Shown: in pieces, positions 25,079 through 33,797 of the stretch
Numbering within the stretch: the first letter of the stretch is position 1
Layout: each line of letters starts with the position of its first letter
DNA from: an uncultured Monoglobus sp.
Lineage (GTDB): Bacteria; Bacillota; Clostridia; Monoglobales; Monoglobaceae
Direction: 5' to 3'
NCBI GenBank assembly: GCA_947628795.1
Contig: CANRBF010000004.1
Span: forward strand, 114,209 to 178,208
DNA: 64,000 nucleotides
Made by a program: the position numbers and the translations under genes
The notes under the pieces: model-generated
The model's database searches: none
Seen by the model: only the letters and a program-made list of their open reading frames with translations
What the model was told of the DNA's origin: nothing

Positions 25079-27445
25079 TTACTTCACCTCGACTACTGTC
25101 ACGCCCAGGTCCCCCTCACCGAAGCGGCCCGGTCTGAACCTGCGCGCGTGCGGATGGTGCCTTAAATAGTCCTGTATCCCCGCGCGAAGCGCTCCGGTGC
25201 CCTTGCCGTGGATAATGCTGACCTCGCTCAGTCCGCTGAGCGCAGCCTCGTCCAAGAATTTGTCGACCTCCAGCTCCGCCTCCCCTATCGTCATGCCACG
25301 GAGATCGACCTCGGTCCTGCCGCTGCGCTCCGCCTTGACGGTCTGCGCCCGCGGCGGCGTGTAGCTCTTGGGCTTATCGCCCTGCTCGTCCTCAAGCACG
25401 ATCAGGTTCGACAAATCGGCGGTTATTTTCATGATACCCACTTGGATCACCGCGGTTTTGTTATCTTTGTTTATGGACAGCACCGAGCCCTTGTCATTGA
25501 GATCCATTATAAGCACATTGGCGCCCGGCTTTAACGTGTTAAGATTCACATTGCTCTTTCGTCCGTCGTTCCTGCGGCTCTTGGGGCGCACGTTTTTCTT
25601 TTCTTTAAGCTTGAGTTCCTTGCGTACTTCCTCAATAGCGCGGGCGGTCTCCTTCTCGCGATTCTCGCGGCGGAGCTTGTTTATTTCCTCAAGCATGCGC
25701 TCGGTGTCCTCCTGCGCCTGTCTGATTATCTTGTCCGCCTTTTCGCGGGCCGAATCGTATATCTTGTCTTTCTTTTTGGTGATCTTCTCGCGCTCGCGGG
25801 CCAGCTCGTTTCTGAGCCGCTGTGCCTCCTGCCTGAGCTTCTCCTGTTCCGCGCGCGCCTTCTCGGCCGACAGGCGGTTCTCCTCGATAGAGCCCAGCAC
25901 GTCCTCGAACTTGAGGCTGCCGCGCGACAGCTTATCCTTGGAGCTTTCAATTATGTCGGTCGGGAGCCCCAGTTTTTTCGATATCGCGAAGGCATTGCTT
26001 TTTCCGGGAACGCCGATAAGCAGCTTGTACGTTGGGCTCAGCGTCTTTACGTCAAACTCGCAGGACGCGTTCATCACGCCGTCGGTCTCGAGGGCGTAAA
26101 GCTTCAGCTCGCTGTAGTGGGTGGTGACAGCGATCTTCGCGCCCGCGCGGCGCACGCGCTCTATTATCGAGGCCGCAAGCGCCGCGCCCTCAACCGGGTC
26201 GGTGCCCGCGCACAGCTCGTCGAACAGCACAAGAGACTTCGCGTTCATATTCTTTACTATATGCACTATATTCTTCATATGTGACGAGAAAGTGGACAGG
26301 CTCTGCTCAATGCTCTGCTCGTCGCCTATGTCGGCGAAAACGTCATCAAACACCGCAGTCTCGCTCTCCTCGGCGGCCGGAATATGCAGTCCGGCCATCG
26401 CCATCAGGCAGAAAAGGCCTATGGTCTTGAGCACTACCGTCTTGCCTCCCGTGTTGGGGCCGGTTATTATGAGCGCGTCAAAATCACCGCCGAGCCGCAC
26501 GTCCACCGGAACTATTTTGCTCTTGTCGATAAGCGGATGCCTGCCGCGTATTATATTGATCCTGCCGTCCGAATTGAGCTTCGGGCAGACCGCCTTCATC
26601 TCAATGGCCAGCCGCGCCTTGGCGAACACGAAATCAAGGTACATGATAGTGTCGTAGTTATACTTTAGCTCTTCCGAGATCTCCGCGGCCTCGGCCGAAA
26701 GCTCGTAAAAAATACGCTCTATCTCGGTTCTTTCTTTAAGCTCCAGCTCGTGCAGGTCGTTATTTAAACTGACCACGCTCTGGGGCTCGATAAACACGGT
26801 GCTGCCGCTTGAGGACATGTCGTGAACTATGCCCGGGACCTCGCTTCGGTGCTCCGCCTTGACCGGGACCACGTAGCGGTTGTTGCGCATGGTGACGATC
26901 GCGTCCATCAGATATTTCTTGTAATGCGCCGAGCGAACCATTCCGTCAAGGCTGCTCTTTATCTTCGCCGCGGCGTTTTTCATCTTTCGCCTGATGTTTG
27001 CCAGCGCGGGACTGGCCGTGTCGGCCACCTCATCCTCGGAAATGATCGAGAGCGTGATCTCGTCCTCAAGGGACTTAAAGCTTGTCAGCTCCGAAAAATA
27101 CCCCGAGAGTATTCCCGTCTGCTCCTCGGTGCATCGGCCGAGGGTTCTGGCGCACCTTAAAACCTTCGCGATATTCAAAAGCTCGGGCGCGCTGAGGCTG
27201 CCGCCCACCGCCAGACGCTTGAGCGAGCCCTCAACCGGCTCCAGCCTCAATATTTCGGGGAACCCGAATTTTTGCGACATGGTGACGGCGGCGTCGGTCT
27301 CAAGCAAAGCCTGCTCCGCCTCGCGAAGGCTCGGTGACGGCTTTAATCCCTCGGCGATATTCGCCGCGCCGTGATTTTTACAAAGCGCCGCCAGCGATTT
27401 GATTATTTTATTAAATTCAAGTATAGATAAGGTTTTCTCATTCAT
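25079..27445 (-). CDS. mutS2: MutS2 ATPase/endonuclease
   Basis: 788 residues from ATG 27445 (GGGAGA upstream). MutS core without the mismatch-recognition N-domain; ATPase Walker A GPNTGGKTVVLKTIG (about 330), Walker B LVLFDELCAGTDP; a long Lys/Arg/Glu coiled region (about 510-630); a KOW-like stretch; and a C-terminal Smr domain (VDLRGMTIGEAELEVDKFLDEA, HGKGTGALR). MutS2 is not a mismatch-repair protein; in Firmicutes it rescues collided ribosomes and affects recombination. It has its own promoter and is divergent from the next gene. Confidence 0.96.
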   Translation of the reverse strand: MNEKTLSILEFNKIIKSLAALCKNHGAANIAEGLKPSPSLREAEQALLETDAAVTMSQKFGFPEILRLEPVEGSLKRLAVGGSLSAPELLNIAKVLRCARTLGRCTEEQTGILSGYFSELTSFKSLEDEITLSIISEDEVADTASPALANIRRKMKNAAAKIKSSLDGMVRSAHYKKYLMDAIVTMRNNRYVVPVKAEHRSEVPGIVHDMSSSGSTVFIEPQSVVSLNNDLHELELKERTEIERIFYELSAEAAEISEELKYNYDTIMYLDFVFAKARLAIEMKAVCPKLNSDGRINIIRGRHPLIDKSKIVPVDVRLGGDFDALIITGPNTGGKTVVLKTIGLFCLMAMAGLHIPAAEESETAVFDDVFADIGDEQSIEQSLSTFSSHMKNIVHIVKNMNAKSLVLFDELCAGTDPVEGAALAASIIERVRRAGAKIAVTTHYSELKLYALETDGVMNASCEFDVKTLSPTYKLLIGVPGKSNAFAISKKLGLPTDIIESSKDKLSRGSLKFEDVLGSIEENRLSAEKARAEQEKLRQEAQRLRNELAREREKITKKKDKIYDSAREKADKIIRQAQEDTERMLEEINKLRRENREKETARAIEEVRKELKLKEKKNVRPKSRRNDGRKSNVNLNTLKPGANVLIMDLNDKGSVLSINKDNKTAVIQVGIMKITADLSNLIVLEDEQGDKPKSYTPPRAQTVKAERSGRTEVDLRGMTIGEAELEVDKFLDEAALSGLSEVSIIHGKGTGALRAGIQDYLRHHPHARRFRPGRFGEGDLGVTVVEVK

Positions 27446-27503
27446 AATAATTCTCCCAACGTAGAGATGAACAGCAAACAAAAATTGCCGCTGTTATTGT
27501 TAT

Positions 27504-27532
27504 ATTATACTAAACGGGGGCTCCTTAGTCAA
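27504..27532 (-). promoter_or_regulatory. Sigma-A promoter of mutS2
   Basis: On the minus strand TTGACT (27532-27527) and TATAAT (27509-27504), 17-base spacer; 59 bases before the mutS2 ATG. Confidence 0.75.
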
Positions 27533-27589
27533 CAACAATTTATCACGCGTTCGCCCGTCTCGTATATAATATATCAAGGAGTTGAGTTT

Positions 27590-27961
27590 ATGATCAATCA
27601 AATTCTAACGGTATTTATGGGGGTTTTCGCGGTCATAGGGATCATGACGGCGCTGTACGCGGCGACCGAGTCGATAGGCCGAACGCGGCGCAAGCATACG
27701 CTTGCGTCCGAGGTTGTGCTGTTTGTAAGCGCGGCGGACAAAGAGAGCGTTGAGGCAACGATCCGCGAATACGCGTCCCGTCTGTGCTCGGGACTGTGCG
27801 GTATCAGCGCACGCGCCCTTTCGGTCGTACTTTCGGACGAGATTGAGGCGCGCGAATATTTTGAAACAAGAGAAATTCTGTCAAAACTCGAGCAGGACAT
27901 AAGCATAATAAAGGTTTACACCGAAAGCGATTACATCAAACACATTAAAAGCGGCGCGTAG
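27590..27961 (+). CDS. Small membrane-anchored protein, function unknown
   Basis: The start is ATG 27590 after AAGGAG; earlier in-frame codons lack a site. 123 residues: one N-terminal transmembrane helix (INQILTVFMGVFAVIGIMTALYAATES, about 2-27), then a cytosolic mixed alpha/beta domain of about 95 residues with the strands SEVVLFVSAA and SIIKVYTES around helices, including SVEATIREYASRL and RALSVVLSDE. The shape suggests a small alpha/beta sensor or scaffold. I do not recognise a family. Confidence 0.6.
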   Translation: MINQILTVFMGVFAVIGIMTALYAATESIGRTRRKHTLASEVVLFVSAADKESVEATIREYASRLCSGLCGISARALSVVLSDEIEAREYFETREILSKLEQDISIIKVYTESDYIKHIKSGA

Positions 27962-27985
27962 GGGAGCCGCCTTGTTTCGGAGCGC

Positions 27986-28014
27986 TTGACATAAACCCGA
28001 GTTCGGTGTAAAAT
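27986..28014 (+). promoter_or_regulatory. Promoter of the DUF3783 gene
   Basis: TTGACA and TAAAAT with a 17-base spacer. A small hairpin (ACGGCG/CGCCGT, about 28022-28038) lies in the short leader. Confidence 0.7.
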
Positions 28015-28064
28015 AAAAAAGACGGCGGACATCGCCGTTAATCCGATCTCAGGGAGACAAAAAA

Positions 28065-28457
28065 ATGAAGCCTGTTATTGTATTTATGAACGTCGGCGAG
28101 GGCAAGATAAGCAAGCTGCGCCCAATCCTGAATCTTATGGGGATCGGGATAAAAATAATCGACCAAAGCCGCATGGGCGACTCGGTCGGATATATCGCGT
28201 ACCCCGATGAATTCGAAAACAAACCCGGGCCGAGCGGCGGCGAAAACTTCGGCGAGGAATTTATGCTGCTCTGCGGCATGGATCCAAAAAATCTGAACGC
28301 GGTTCTTGACTTTATGCGCAAGGGAAAAATGAGCATCGGGCTCAAGGCGATGCTGACCGAGACCAATTCAAGCTGGACTCTCGGCCGTCTGATCTCCGAA
28401 ATATCGGCCGAGCGGAAAATGATCGCCGCGAGTCTTAAAACCGGGCGAAACAAATAA
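28065..28457 (+). CDS. DUF3783 domain protein
   Basis: 130 residues, starting MKPVIVFMNVG. The second half, NFGEEFMLLCGMDPKNLNAVLDFMRK, is the DUF3783 signature (E-F-M-L-L), a short helical region found in small Firmicutes proteins of unknown role. No signal peptide or membrane helix. It converges with the next gene; stops are one base apart. Confidence 0.75.
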   Translation: MKPVIVFMNVGEGKISKLRPILNLMGIGIKIIDQSRMGDSVGYIAYPDEFENKPGPSGGENFGEEFMLLCGMDPKNLNAVLDFMRKGKMSIGLKAMLTETNSSWTLGRLISEISAERKMIAASLKTGRNK

Positions 28458-28458
28458 T

Positions 28459-28773
28459 CTAATCGGCGTCCTCGTCGAGAGCCTCGATCAGAAAGCTGAC
28501 CGGGCGGAATCCGTCATTGCACGATATCATGGCGGATTTTTTGTTTTTCATCCAGCCTCCGAAAAAATCTCCGCCGCCGCAGGCCAGCGTCAGCACAAAG
28601 GGCGACATGCTCTCCCACGCGCTCTCGCAAAGCCCCTCGGGCCTCTTGTGCCCGTTCGCTACAAATACCATCCCCTCGCGGATATCGCAGGGATGCTCGA
28701 TCGGGTTCTCGTATTCTTCGATCAGGTCGTCGTATCTCGCCTGCCTAATCGCCGTTATCCTGCATTTTTTCAT
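28459..28773 (-). CDS. TIGR04076 family protein
   Basis: 104 residues from ATG 28773. The family pattern is clear: an opening KCRITAIRQ, then CDIREGMVFV, ESMSPFVLTLACGG, and the final CNDGFRPVSFLIEAL. TIGR04076 proteins are small, cysteine-containing and of unknown function, common in anaerobic Firmicutes. A longer reading from 28788 is possible but places the start before the GAGGTG ribosome-binding site. Confidence 0.78.
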   Translation of the reverse strand: MKKCRITAIRQARYDDLIEEYENPIEHPCDIREGMVFVANGHKRPEGLCESAWESMSPFVLTLACGGGDFFGGWMKNKKSAMISCNDGFRPVSFLIEALDEDAD

Positions 28774-28929
28774 GACCTCGCACCTCATTTCATATGTAAG
28801 ACAAAAATATTTTTTCTTCGGTTTTTAATTATAACACAGGTATTGTCTCGAAACAATACACAAACTTACCGCGTTTGCAAAAACTTTGAAAATTCATTCC
28901 AAAAATGTGAAAAATATTCAAATTAATGC

Positions 28930-28958
28930 TTGCTTATTGTAAAAACTTGAGGTATAAT
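28930..28958 (+). promoter_or_regulatory. Promoter of eda-kdgK
   Basis: TTGCTT and TATAAT with a 17-base spacer, in a 230-base AT-rich gap. The leader is about 57 bases and has AGGAGG. Codon use in both genes (frequent GTT, GCT) differs from neighbours and suggests strong expression. Confidence 0.65.
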
Positions 28959-29021
28959 ATACATGAAAAATAAAAAATACGCAAAAGAATTATTTTTAAT
29001 ATTTAATTAGGAGGAGTAAAA

Positions 29022-29669
29022 ATGGATAAACAACAGGTTTTAACAAAAATGACAGACGCGGGTCTGGTTGCGGTTGTTCGCGCGAGCAGCGCTGAGGACG
29101 CTATCAGAATTTCCGACGCATGCCTGGAGGGCGGCTGCCCCTCTATCGAGCTGACATTCACGGTTCCGGGCGCGCACAAGGTTATCGAGGCTCTTGCCGC
29201 TAAGTACCCCAACGGCGAGATGCTGCTGGGAGCCGGCACGGTTCTGGATTCCGAGACGGCGAGACAGGCTATTCTGTCAGGCGCTAACTTTATTGTAAGC
29301 CCCGGCTTCAACGCCGAGGCGGCCAAACTCTGTAACCGCTACGCGGTGCCCTATATGCCCGGCACGATGACCTTCACCGAGATCCTTACCGCTATGGAAG
29401 CGGGCGTTGATATCTGCAAGGTATTCCCCGGCGACATCGTAGGCCCCAACTTCATCAAGGACGTTAGAGGTCCTCTTCCACAGGCCAAGCTGATGCCCAC
29501 AGGCGGCGTTGACGTAAACAACGTTGACCAGTGGATCAAGGCGGGCGCCGTTGCCGTAGGCGCGGGCTCGGCTCTCACAAAGGGCGCCAAGACAGGCGAC
29601 TATGCCGACATCACAAAGACAGCCAAAGAGTTCATCAAGAACATCAAGGCGGCGCGCGCGGCTCTGTAA
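29022..29669 (+). CDS. eda: KDPG/KHG aldolase
   Basis: 215 residues, usual length. It cleaves 2-keto-3-deoxy-6-phosphogluconate into pyruvate and glyceraldehyde 3-phosphate. Motifs: VAVVRASSAEDA at the start; the catalytic Glu in IELTFTVPG (about 46); GAGTVLD; FIVSPGFN; and the Schiff-base Lys in CKVFPGDIVGP (about 142). The final PTGGVDVNN and GAGSALTKG bind phosphate. It is followed after 46 bases by kdgK, its pathway predecessor; together they form the lower arm of uronate (pectin) breakdown. Confidence 0.95.
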   Translation: MDKQQVLTKMTDAGLVAVVRASSAEDAIRISDACLEGGCPSIELTFTVPGAHKVIEALAAKYPNGEMLLGAGTVLDSETARQAILSGANFIVSPGFNAEAAKLCNRYAVPYMPGTMTFTEILTAMEAGVDICKVFPGDIVGPNFIKDVRGPLPQAKLMPTGGVDVNNVDQWIKAGAVAVGAGSALTKGAKTGDYADITKTAKEFIKNIKAARAAL

Positions 29670-29715
29670 GCATTGACGCAAATACTTAAATTTTAAAAAA
29701 GGAGAATTTTTTACA

Positions 29716-30747
29716 ATGGCAAAAATTGTTACAATGGGCGAAATTATGCTCAGATTATCAACACCCAATAACGAGAAATTTATCCAGGCCGACGAGTTTG
29801 ACGTAAACTACGGCGGCGGCGAGGCTAACGTTGCGGTATCGCTGGCTAACTACGGCCACGACGCCGAGTTTGTTACGGCTGTTCCCGACAACCCGATCGG
29901 CGAGTGCGCTGTTGCGGCTCTGCGCAAGATGAACGTTAAGACCGACAACATCGCGAGATGCGGCGAGAGACTGGGCATCTACTACCTCGAGACAGGCGCT
30001 TCGATGAGAGCTTCCAACGTTGTTTACGACAGAGCTCATTCCTCGATCTCGACAGCCACAGAGGCTGACTTTGACTTCGACAAGATCTTTGTGGGCGCCG
30101 ACTGGTTCCATTTCACGGGAATCACACCCGCCGTTTCCGACGCGGCAGCCGAGCTGACCGAGGCCGCTCTGAAGGCCGCAAAGGCTAAGGGCGTTAAGGT
30201 TTCGGTTGACCTCAACTTCCGCAAAAAGCTGTGGTCGAGCGAGAAGGCTCAGAGGATCATGACGAACCTGATGCAGTATGTTGACGTTTGCATAGGCAAC
30301 GAGGAAGACGCCGAGAAGGTTCTCGGATTCAAACCCGGCAACACTGACGTTACAAGCGGCGACCTGGAGCTCGCGGGCTATGAGGATATCTTCAAGCAGA
30401 TGGTTGACAAGTTCAACTTCGAGTATGTTATAAGCTCGCTGCGCGTAAGCCATTCGGCTTCCGACAACGGCTGGTCGGCCTGCATCTACTCAAGAGACAC
30501 CAAGGAATTCTATCACTCCAGAGAGTACAGAATTTCTCCCATCGTTGACCGCGTAGGCGGCGGCGACTCGTTCGCGGGCGGCACGATCTGCGGCTTCGTT
30601 GACGGCAAGAACTTTAAGGACGCTCTTGAGTTCGGCGTTGCGGCTTCGGCTCTCAAGCACACTATCCCCGGCGACTTCAATCTGGTTACCCGCGCGGATG
30701 TTGAGAACCTGGCAGGCGGCGACGGCAGCGGCCGTGTTCAGAGATAA
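29716..30747 (+). CDS. kdgK: 2-keto-3-deoxygluconate kinase (PfkB family)
   Basis: 343 residues. PfkB fold: N-terminal GEIMLRLSTPN and YGGGEANVAVSLANYG, C-terminal DRVGGGDSFAGG with the catalytic Asp (about 279-288). The opening 'GEIMLRL' and the SxxxFDVNYGGGEANVA region are those of KDG kinases rather than ribokinase or fructokinase. It phosphorylates 2-keto-3-deoxygluconate to KDPG, the substrate of the eda product upstream. AAGGAG precedes the ATG. Confidence 0.93.
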   Translation: MAKIVTMGEIMLRLSTPNNEKFIQADEFDVNYGGGEANVAVSLANYGHDAEFVTAVPDNPIGECAVAALRKMNVKTDNIARCGERLGIYYLETGASMRASNVVYDRAHSSISTATEADFDFDKIFVGADWFHFTGITPAVSDAAAELTEAALKAAKAKGVKVSVDLNFRKKLWSSEKAQRIMTNLMQYVDVCIGNEEDAEKVLGFKPGNTDVTSGDLELAGYEDIFKQMVDKFNFEYVISSLRVSHSASDNGWSACIYSRDTKEFYHSREYRISPIVDRVGGGDSFAGGTICGFVDGKNFKDALEFGVAASALKHTIPGDFNLVTRADVENLAGGDGSGRVQR

Positions 30748-30762
30748 TTTTATCGCAAACTT

Positions 30763-30792
30763 AAAAGCGGCGCGTATCGCGCCGCTTTTTTA
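30763..30792. terminator. Bidirectional terminator after kdgK
   Basis: Perfect 12-bp stem AAAAGCGGCGCG / CGCGCCGCTTTT with a three-base loop, followed by TTTTTT-like sequence on the plus strand; serves the convergent MGMT-like gene too. Confidence 0.9.
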
Positions 30793-31101
30793 TTATGCTT
30801 CCCATTGGTGATTTTTCATATCGACGCGGCCGCTCGGAGTGAAGCCGACGCCCTCGTCAAGCAGCCGCTGTCTCTGCTCCGAAAATCCCGGAGCGAGCCG
30901 CCCGGCGCTGTTTACCACTCGGTGGCAGGGATAGTCGCCGTAATGCTCCGACATGCTTAAAACCTTCCCCACGAGCCGAGCATTTTTCTCTCTGCCGATC
31001 AGACGCGCGATCTGCCCGTAGGACGCGACTTTTCCCTCGGGGATCTCCTCCACGGCCGAAAGCACCTCGTATATCAGCTCATCCGAGATAACAGCCGACA
31101 T
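30793..31101 (-). CDS. MGMT family DNA-alkyl repair protein (single-domain)
   Basis: 102 residues, only the C-terminal methyltransferase/DNA-binding domain of Ogt/MGMT. Motifs: IPEGKVASYGQIARLIG (helix-turn-helix), ARLVGKVLS (the Arg finger), and the active-site box PCHRVVNSAGRL. Because the box keeps the Cys (PCHR), unlike the alkyltransferase-like ATL proteins (PWHR), it could accept an alkyl group itself, though the short N-terminus makes it look like an ATL. It lies six bases after the phosphoesterase gene. Confidence 0.88.
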   Translation of the reverse strand: MSAVISDELIYEVLSAVEEIPEGKVASYGQIARLIGREKNARLVGKVLSMSEHYGDYPCHRVVNSAGRLAPGFSEQRQRLLDEGVGFTPSGRVDMKNHQWEA

Positions 31102-31107
31102 TTTTTA

Positions 31108-31764
31108 TCACTCCTTGTTTATCCTGTTTAGTATTCCGTCCTCGTCTATCCACGGATGGGTCGCGATCATGCGGATCACCTGCTCGGTGAAGTCGGGGTC
31201 AAGACCAAGCTTTTTAGCTATTTTATACGAGTTCTCGCCCTTGCCCAAACGCTTGGTTATCCCGCGTATCGCCGCGCTCGGGTCTTTGGGCATTTTGGTG
31301 ATTTTGACTGTTTCGGAAATGTCGATAAGCCTCACGGAATATTCGCCGTTTTCTATAGTAAGCTCCGCCCAAGTGACCGGAAGATTAAATCTGCGCCTGC
31401 CGCAGCTGCCGGGATTCAGCCAAAGCCTGCCGCCGCGGGTCTCGCTAAAATACTTGTGGGTGTGCCCGAATATGACAATATCTGCGTCAATATTATCGGG
31501 CATATCTTTTTTGTTGTGGATCAGGAAAAATTTTAAGCCGCCTAAGGTAAACTCAAGGGTTTCGGGAAGCTCGTCCACCCGGCGGTCGTTGTTGCCTCGG
31601 ACAGCGAAAAAAGGCGCGCCCGGTTTGAGAGCCGCCTTGATATCGTTATAGTTTTTTTCTGCGGCGAAATCTCCGCCGTGGATGACCGCGTCCGCGCGGT
31701 TTAACGCGGACTCGACCTCCGGGCGCAAAACGCCGTGGGTGTCGGATATTACAATAATTTTCAT
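31108..31764 (-). CDS. Metallophosphoesterase of the YfcE/MJ0936 family
   Basis: 218 residues. The calcineurin-type metal ligands are all present: SDTHG, HGGDF, GNNDR, the late His in FLIHNKKD, and GHTH (about 95-100). NPGSCGRRR is the conserved YfcE end. After about residue 150 a 65-residue helical extension follows (ITKRLGKGENSYKIAKKLGLDPDFTEQVIRMI), not in YfcE itself. Members are phosphodiesterases. The GGAGGT that would serve as ribosome-binding site comes from the end of a dispersed repeat just upstream. Confidence 0.88.
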   Translation of the reverse strand: MKIIVISDTHGVLRPEVESALNRADAVIHGGDFAAEKNYNDIKAALKPGAPFFAVRGNNDRRVDELPETLEFTLGGLKFFLIHNKKDMPDNIDADIVIFGHTHKYFSETRGGRLWLNPGSCGRRRFNLPVTWAELTIENGEYSVRLIDISETVKITKMPKDPSAAIRGITKRLGKGENSYKIAKKLGLDPDFTEQVIRMIATHPWIDEDGILNRINKE

Positions 31765-31771
31765 GATGTTA

Positions 31772-31828
31772 TCCCACCTCCGTCTTTCCGCCTTTGGCGA
31801 AAATCCACCTCCTCCCGGGAGGAGGCAA
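31772..31828 (-). repeat. Dispersed palindromic repeat, inverted copy
   Basis: Read on the minus strand this contains GCCTCCTCCCGGGAGGAGGTGG, then a variable hairpin (TTTCGCC-AAA-GGCGGAA), then GACGGAGGTGGGA. It is the third module of the repeats at 33798 and 41406, in opposite orientation, with a different but still paired hairpin. Confidence 0.75.
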
Positions 31829-31832
31829 ACGG

Positions 31833-32051
31833 TCAGCAGCAGTCGCAGTCGTGATGGTGATGGTGATGATGCTCGTGCTCATGGTCATGATCGGACAATA
31901 TCACGCTGTCGATCTTGATCTCGTTGTATTCTTTGCCGGTCTCAAGGCACTTGCCGCAGTTGTCGCACAGCTTTAGAGGATTTAAGTCACAGTAGTCGCA
32001 CTCGCCGCAGCCGCTGCACAGTCTGTCATATAAAACGCATTGCTTTGCCAT
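31833..32051 (-). CDS. Cys/His-rich small protein, putative metal binding
   Basis: 72 residues after AGGAGG. The N-terminal half has cysteine clusters CSGCGECDYC and CDNCGKC (about 12-42). The C-terminal quarter is a metal-trap tail: DHDHEHEHHHHHHHDCDCC. Nothing resembles a transmembrane segment. The His/Asp/Cys tail is like that of nickel, zinc or cobalt storage and delivery proteins (for example the HypB or SlyD tails), while the Cys clusters resemble zinc ribbons. I cannot name the family. It starts 11 bases after the gamma-lyase-like gene, in the same transcription unit. Confidence 0.7.
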   Translation of the reverse strand: MAKQCVLYDRLCSGCGECDYCDLNPLKLCDNCGKCLETGKEYNEIKIDSVILSDHDHEHEHHHHHHHDCDCC

Positions 32052-32062
32052 GTCCGGACCTC

Positions 32063-33349
32063 CTAAAACTCCGATGCGGCGCGCAGTATGGCGATCTTGG
32101 CGCTGTCGTATATAACTCCGCCCTGCATATAGGCCGTATACGGCTCGCAGATCGGCGCGTCGGCCGAAAGCTCAATCGAGGCCCCCTGCACAAAGGCGCC
32201 CGCCGCCATTATGACCGGATCGTCATAGCCGGGCATATCCCAAGGCTCGGGCGTCACATAGCTGTCTATCGGCGAGCCCTTTTGTATCGCTTGGCAGAAT
32301 TTTATCACGTTTTCGGCGCTGCCGAATTTTATCGCCTGGATTATGTCGCTGCGCTCGGCCGTGCTCGACGGGCAGACCTCAAAGCCCAATTCCTCGAACA
32401 TCGCGGCGCAAAGCGCGGCCGTCTTTATGCTTTCGGCCACGATATGCGGAGCCTGAAAAAGGCCCTGATACATATTGCGGTTCATGCCGAGGCTGGCGCC
32501 CACATGCTTGCCGAGGCCGGGCGCGGTCAGCCGAAATCCGACCTTGCGCACACATTCTTTTGTTCCGGCGATATAGCCGCCGCTCAGCGCCAGACTGCCG
32601 CCCGCGTTCTTTATCAGCGAGCCCACGATCAGATCGGCTCCAAGCTCTGTCGGCTCCTTTGTCTCAACGAATATTCCGTAGCAGTTGTCCACCACACAGA
32701 GCGTTTCGGGGCTGATTTTTTTAATCAGTTCTATGATCTTTCCCATTTCGGCAACCGAGAGCGAGTCGCGCCAGTCGTAGCCCCTTGAGCGCTGAATAAG
32801 CACGGCTTTTATTTTCTCGGCTTTGAGCAGATTTTCAATGCCCGAATAGTCCGGCTTGCCGTCCTTCAGATCTACTTGGCGGTAACCGACGCCGAAATCC
32901 TTGAGCGAGCCGGGGTCGGGATGATCGCCCTCGCGTATCCCGATAACTTCCTCCATCGTGTCATAGGGCGCGCCCGCCACCGACGCCATAACGTCGCCGG
33001 GGCGCAGCACCGCGAACAGGCAGGCCGAGATCGCCTGGGTCCCGGACACGATATTGTGCCGAACCATAGCGTCCTCGGCGCCGCATATCTCGGCGTATAC
33101 CTTATCGAGGGCGTCTCTGCCCAGATCGTCATAGCCGTAGCCCGTGGTCTCGCCGAAGTGGGCATACGAAACGCGGTTGTTTTGAAATGCCTTGAGCACC
33201 TTCGCCTGATTTATCTCGGCGGTTCGCTCGATTTTTTCAAACACGCCTTTCAGCCGCTCCGACGCGGATTCGTAGATACTCAGAGCCTTGTCGCTTATCC
33301 CGAAATTCTCTTTGAGATAACGCGCGTATTCCTCGTTGTTATTCAGCAT
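32063..33349 (-). CDS. Methionine gamma-lyase family PLP protein (YnbB/'aluminium resistance' type)
   Basis: 428 residues. The family is recognised from RVSYAHFGETTGYGYDDLGRDALDKVYAEI near residue 60 (part shown: GETTGYGYDDLGRD), VSGTQAISACLFAVLRPGD, VVDNCYGIFVE for the PLP Asp, and the lysine in SLIKNAGGSLA (about 250). It belongs to the Cys/Met-metabolism PLP fold, usually annotated as aluminium resistance or methionine gamma-lyase family; the true reaction is not established. Its start overlaps the ACT gene by 11 bases, and the Cys/His-rich gene follows closely. Confidence 0.88.
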   Translation of the reverse strand: MLNNNEEYARYLKENFGISDKALSIYESASERLKGVFEKIERTAEINQAKVLKAFQNNRVSYAHFGETTGYGYDDLGRDALDKVYAEICGAEDAMVRHNIVSGTQAISACLFAVLRPGDVMASVAGAPYDTMEEVIGIREGDHPDPGSLKDFGVGYRQVDLKDGKPDYSGIENLLKAEKIKAVLIQRSRGYDWRDSLSVAEMGKIIELIKKISPETLCVVDNCYGIFVETKEPTELGADLIVGSLIKNAGGSLALSGGYIAGTKECVRKVGFRLTAPGLGKHVGASLGMNRNMYQGLFQAPHIVAESIKTAALCAAMFEELGFEVCPSSTAERSDIIQAIKFGSAENVIKFCQAIQKGSPIDSYVTPEPWDMPGYDDPVIMAAGAFVQGASIELSADAPICEPYTAYMQGGVIYDSAKIAILRAASEF

Positions 33350-33782
33350 AATTAAGCTCGTTCACATCCTTGGCAGACAGAACCTTCACGCCGCCCTCTT
33401 TGAGCGCGTCGATCGAGCTCTCGAGATCGTTTGTCTTGATTATTATAACCGCCTTGCTCGACTTCTCGCCTATGAACGAGTAGATATAGTCAATGCTGAT
33501 ATCCTTGTCTTTAAGGAGCGTGATAACGTCGCTGAAAGCGCCGATGTTGTCATCTATTGAGATGGCGATAACGTCCGCGGCGTTGGCGGTCATATCGTTG
33601 GCGCGGAGCACCTGCTCGGCCTTTACCGGGTCATTGACGATCATTCTCAATATGCCGAAATCGGTCGTGTCCGCGATGTTGATCGCGCGAATGTCAATAC
33701 TATTGTCCTTTAATACTTTGGTTATTGCGGCAAGTCTGCCGGGTCTGTTTTCCATAAACACGGAAATTTGTTTTACATACAT
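33339..33782 (-). CDS. Tandem ACT domain protein
   Basis: 147 residues made of two ACT domains: about 1-65 (QISVFMENRPGRLAAITKVLKDNSIDIRAINI) and 70-140 (VIAISIDDNIGAFSDVITLL ... DISIDYIYSFI). ACT pairs bind amino acids at the domain interface. Stand-alone ACT proteins of this kind are found next to paaK/iorAB in many Clostridia and are thought to sense aromatic or branched amino acids. AGGAGG precedes the ATG. The iorB gene is upstream, separated by a long repeat. Confidence 0.88.
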   Translation of the reverse strand: MYVKQISVFMENRPGRLAAITKVLKDNSIDIRAINIADTTDFGILRMIVNDPVKAEQVLRANDMTANAADVIAISIDDNIGAFSDVITLLKDKDISIDYIYSFIGEKSSKAVIIIKTNDLESSIDALKEGGVKVLSAKDVNELNYAE

Positions 33783-33797
33783 ATTATTTTACCTCCT

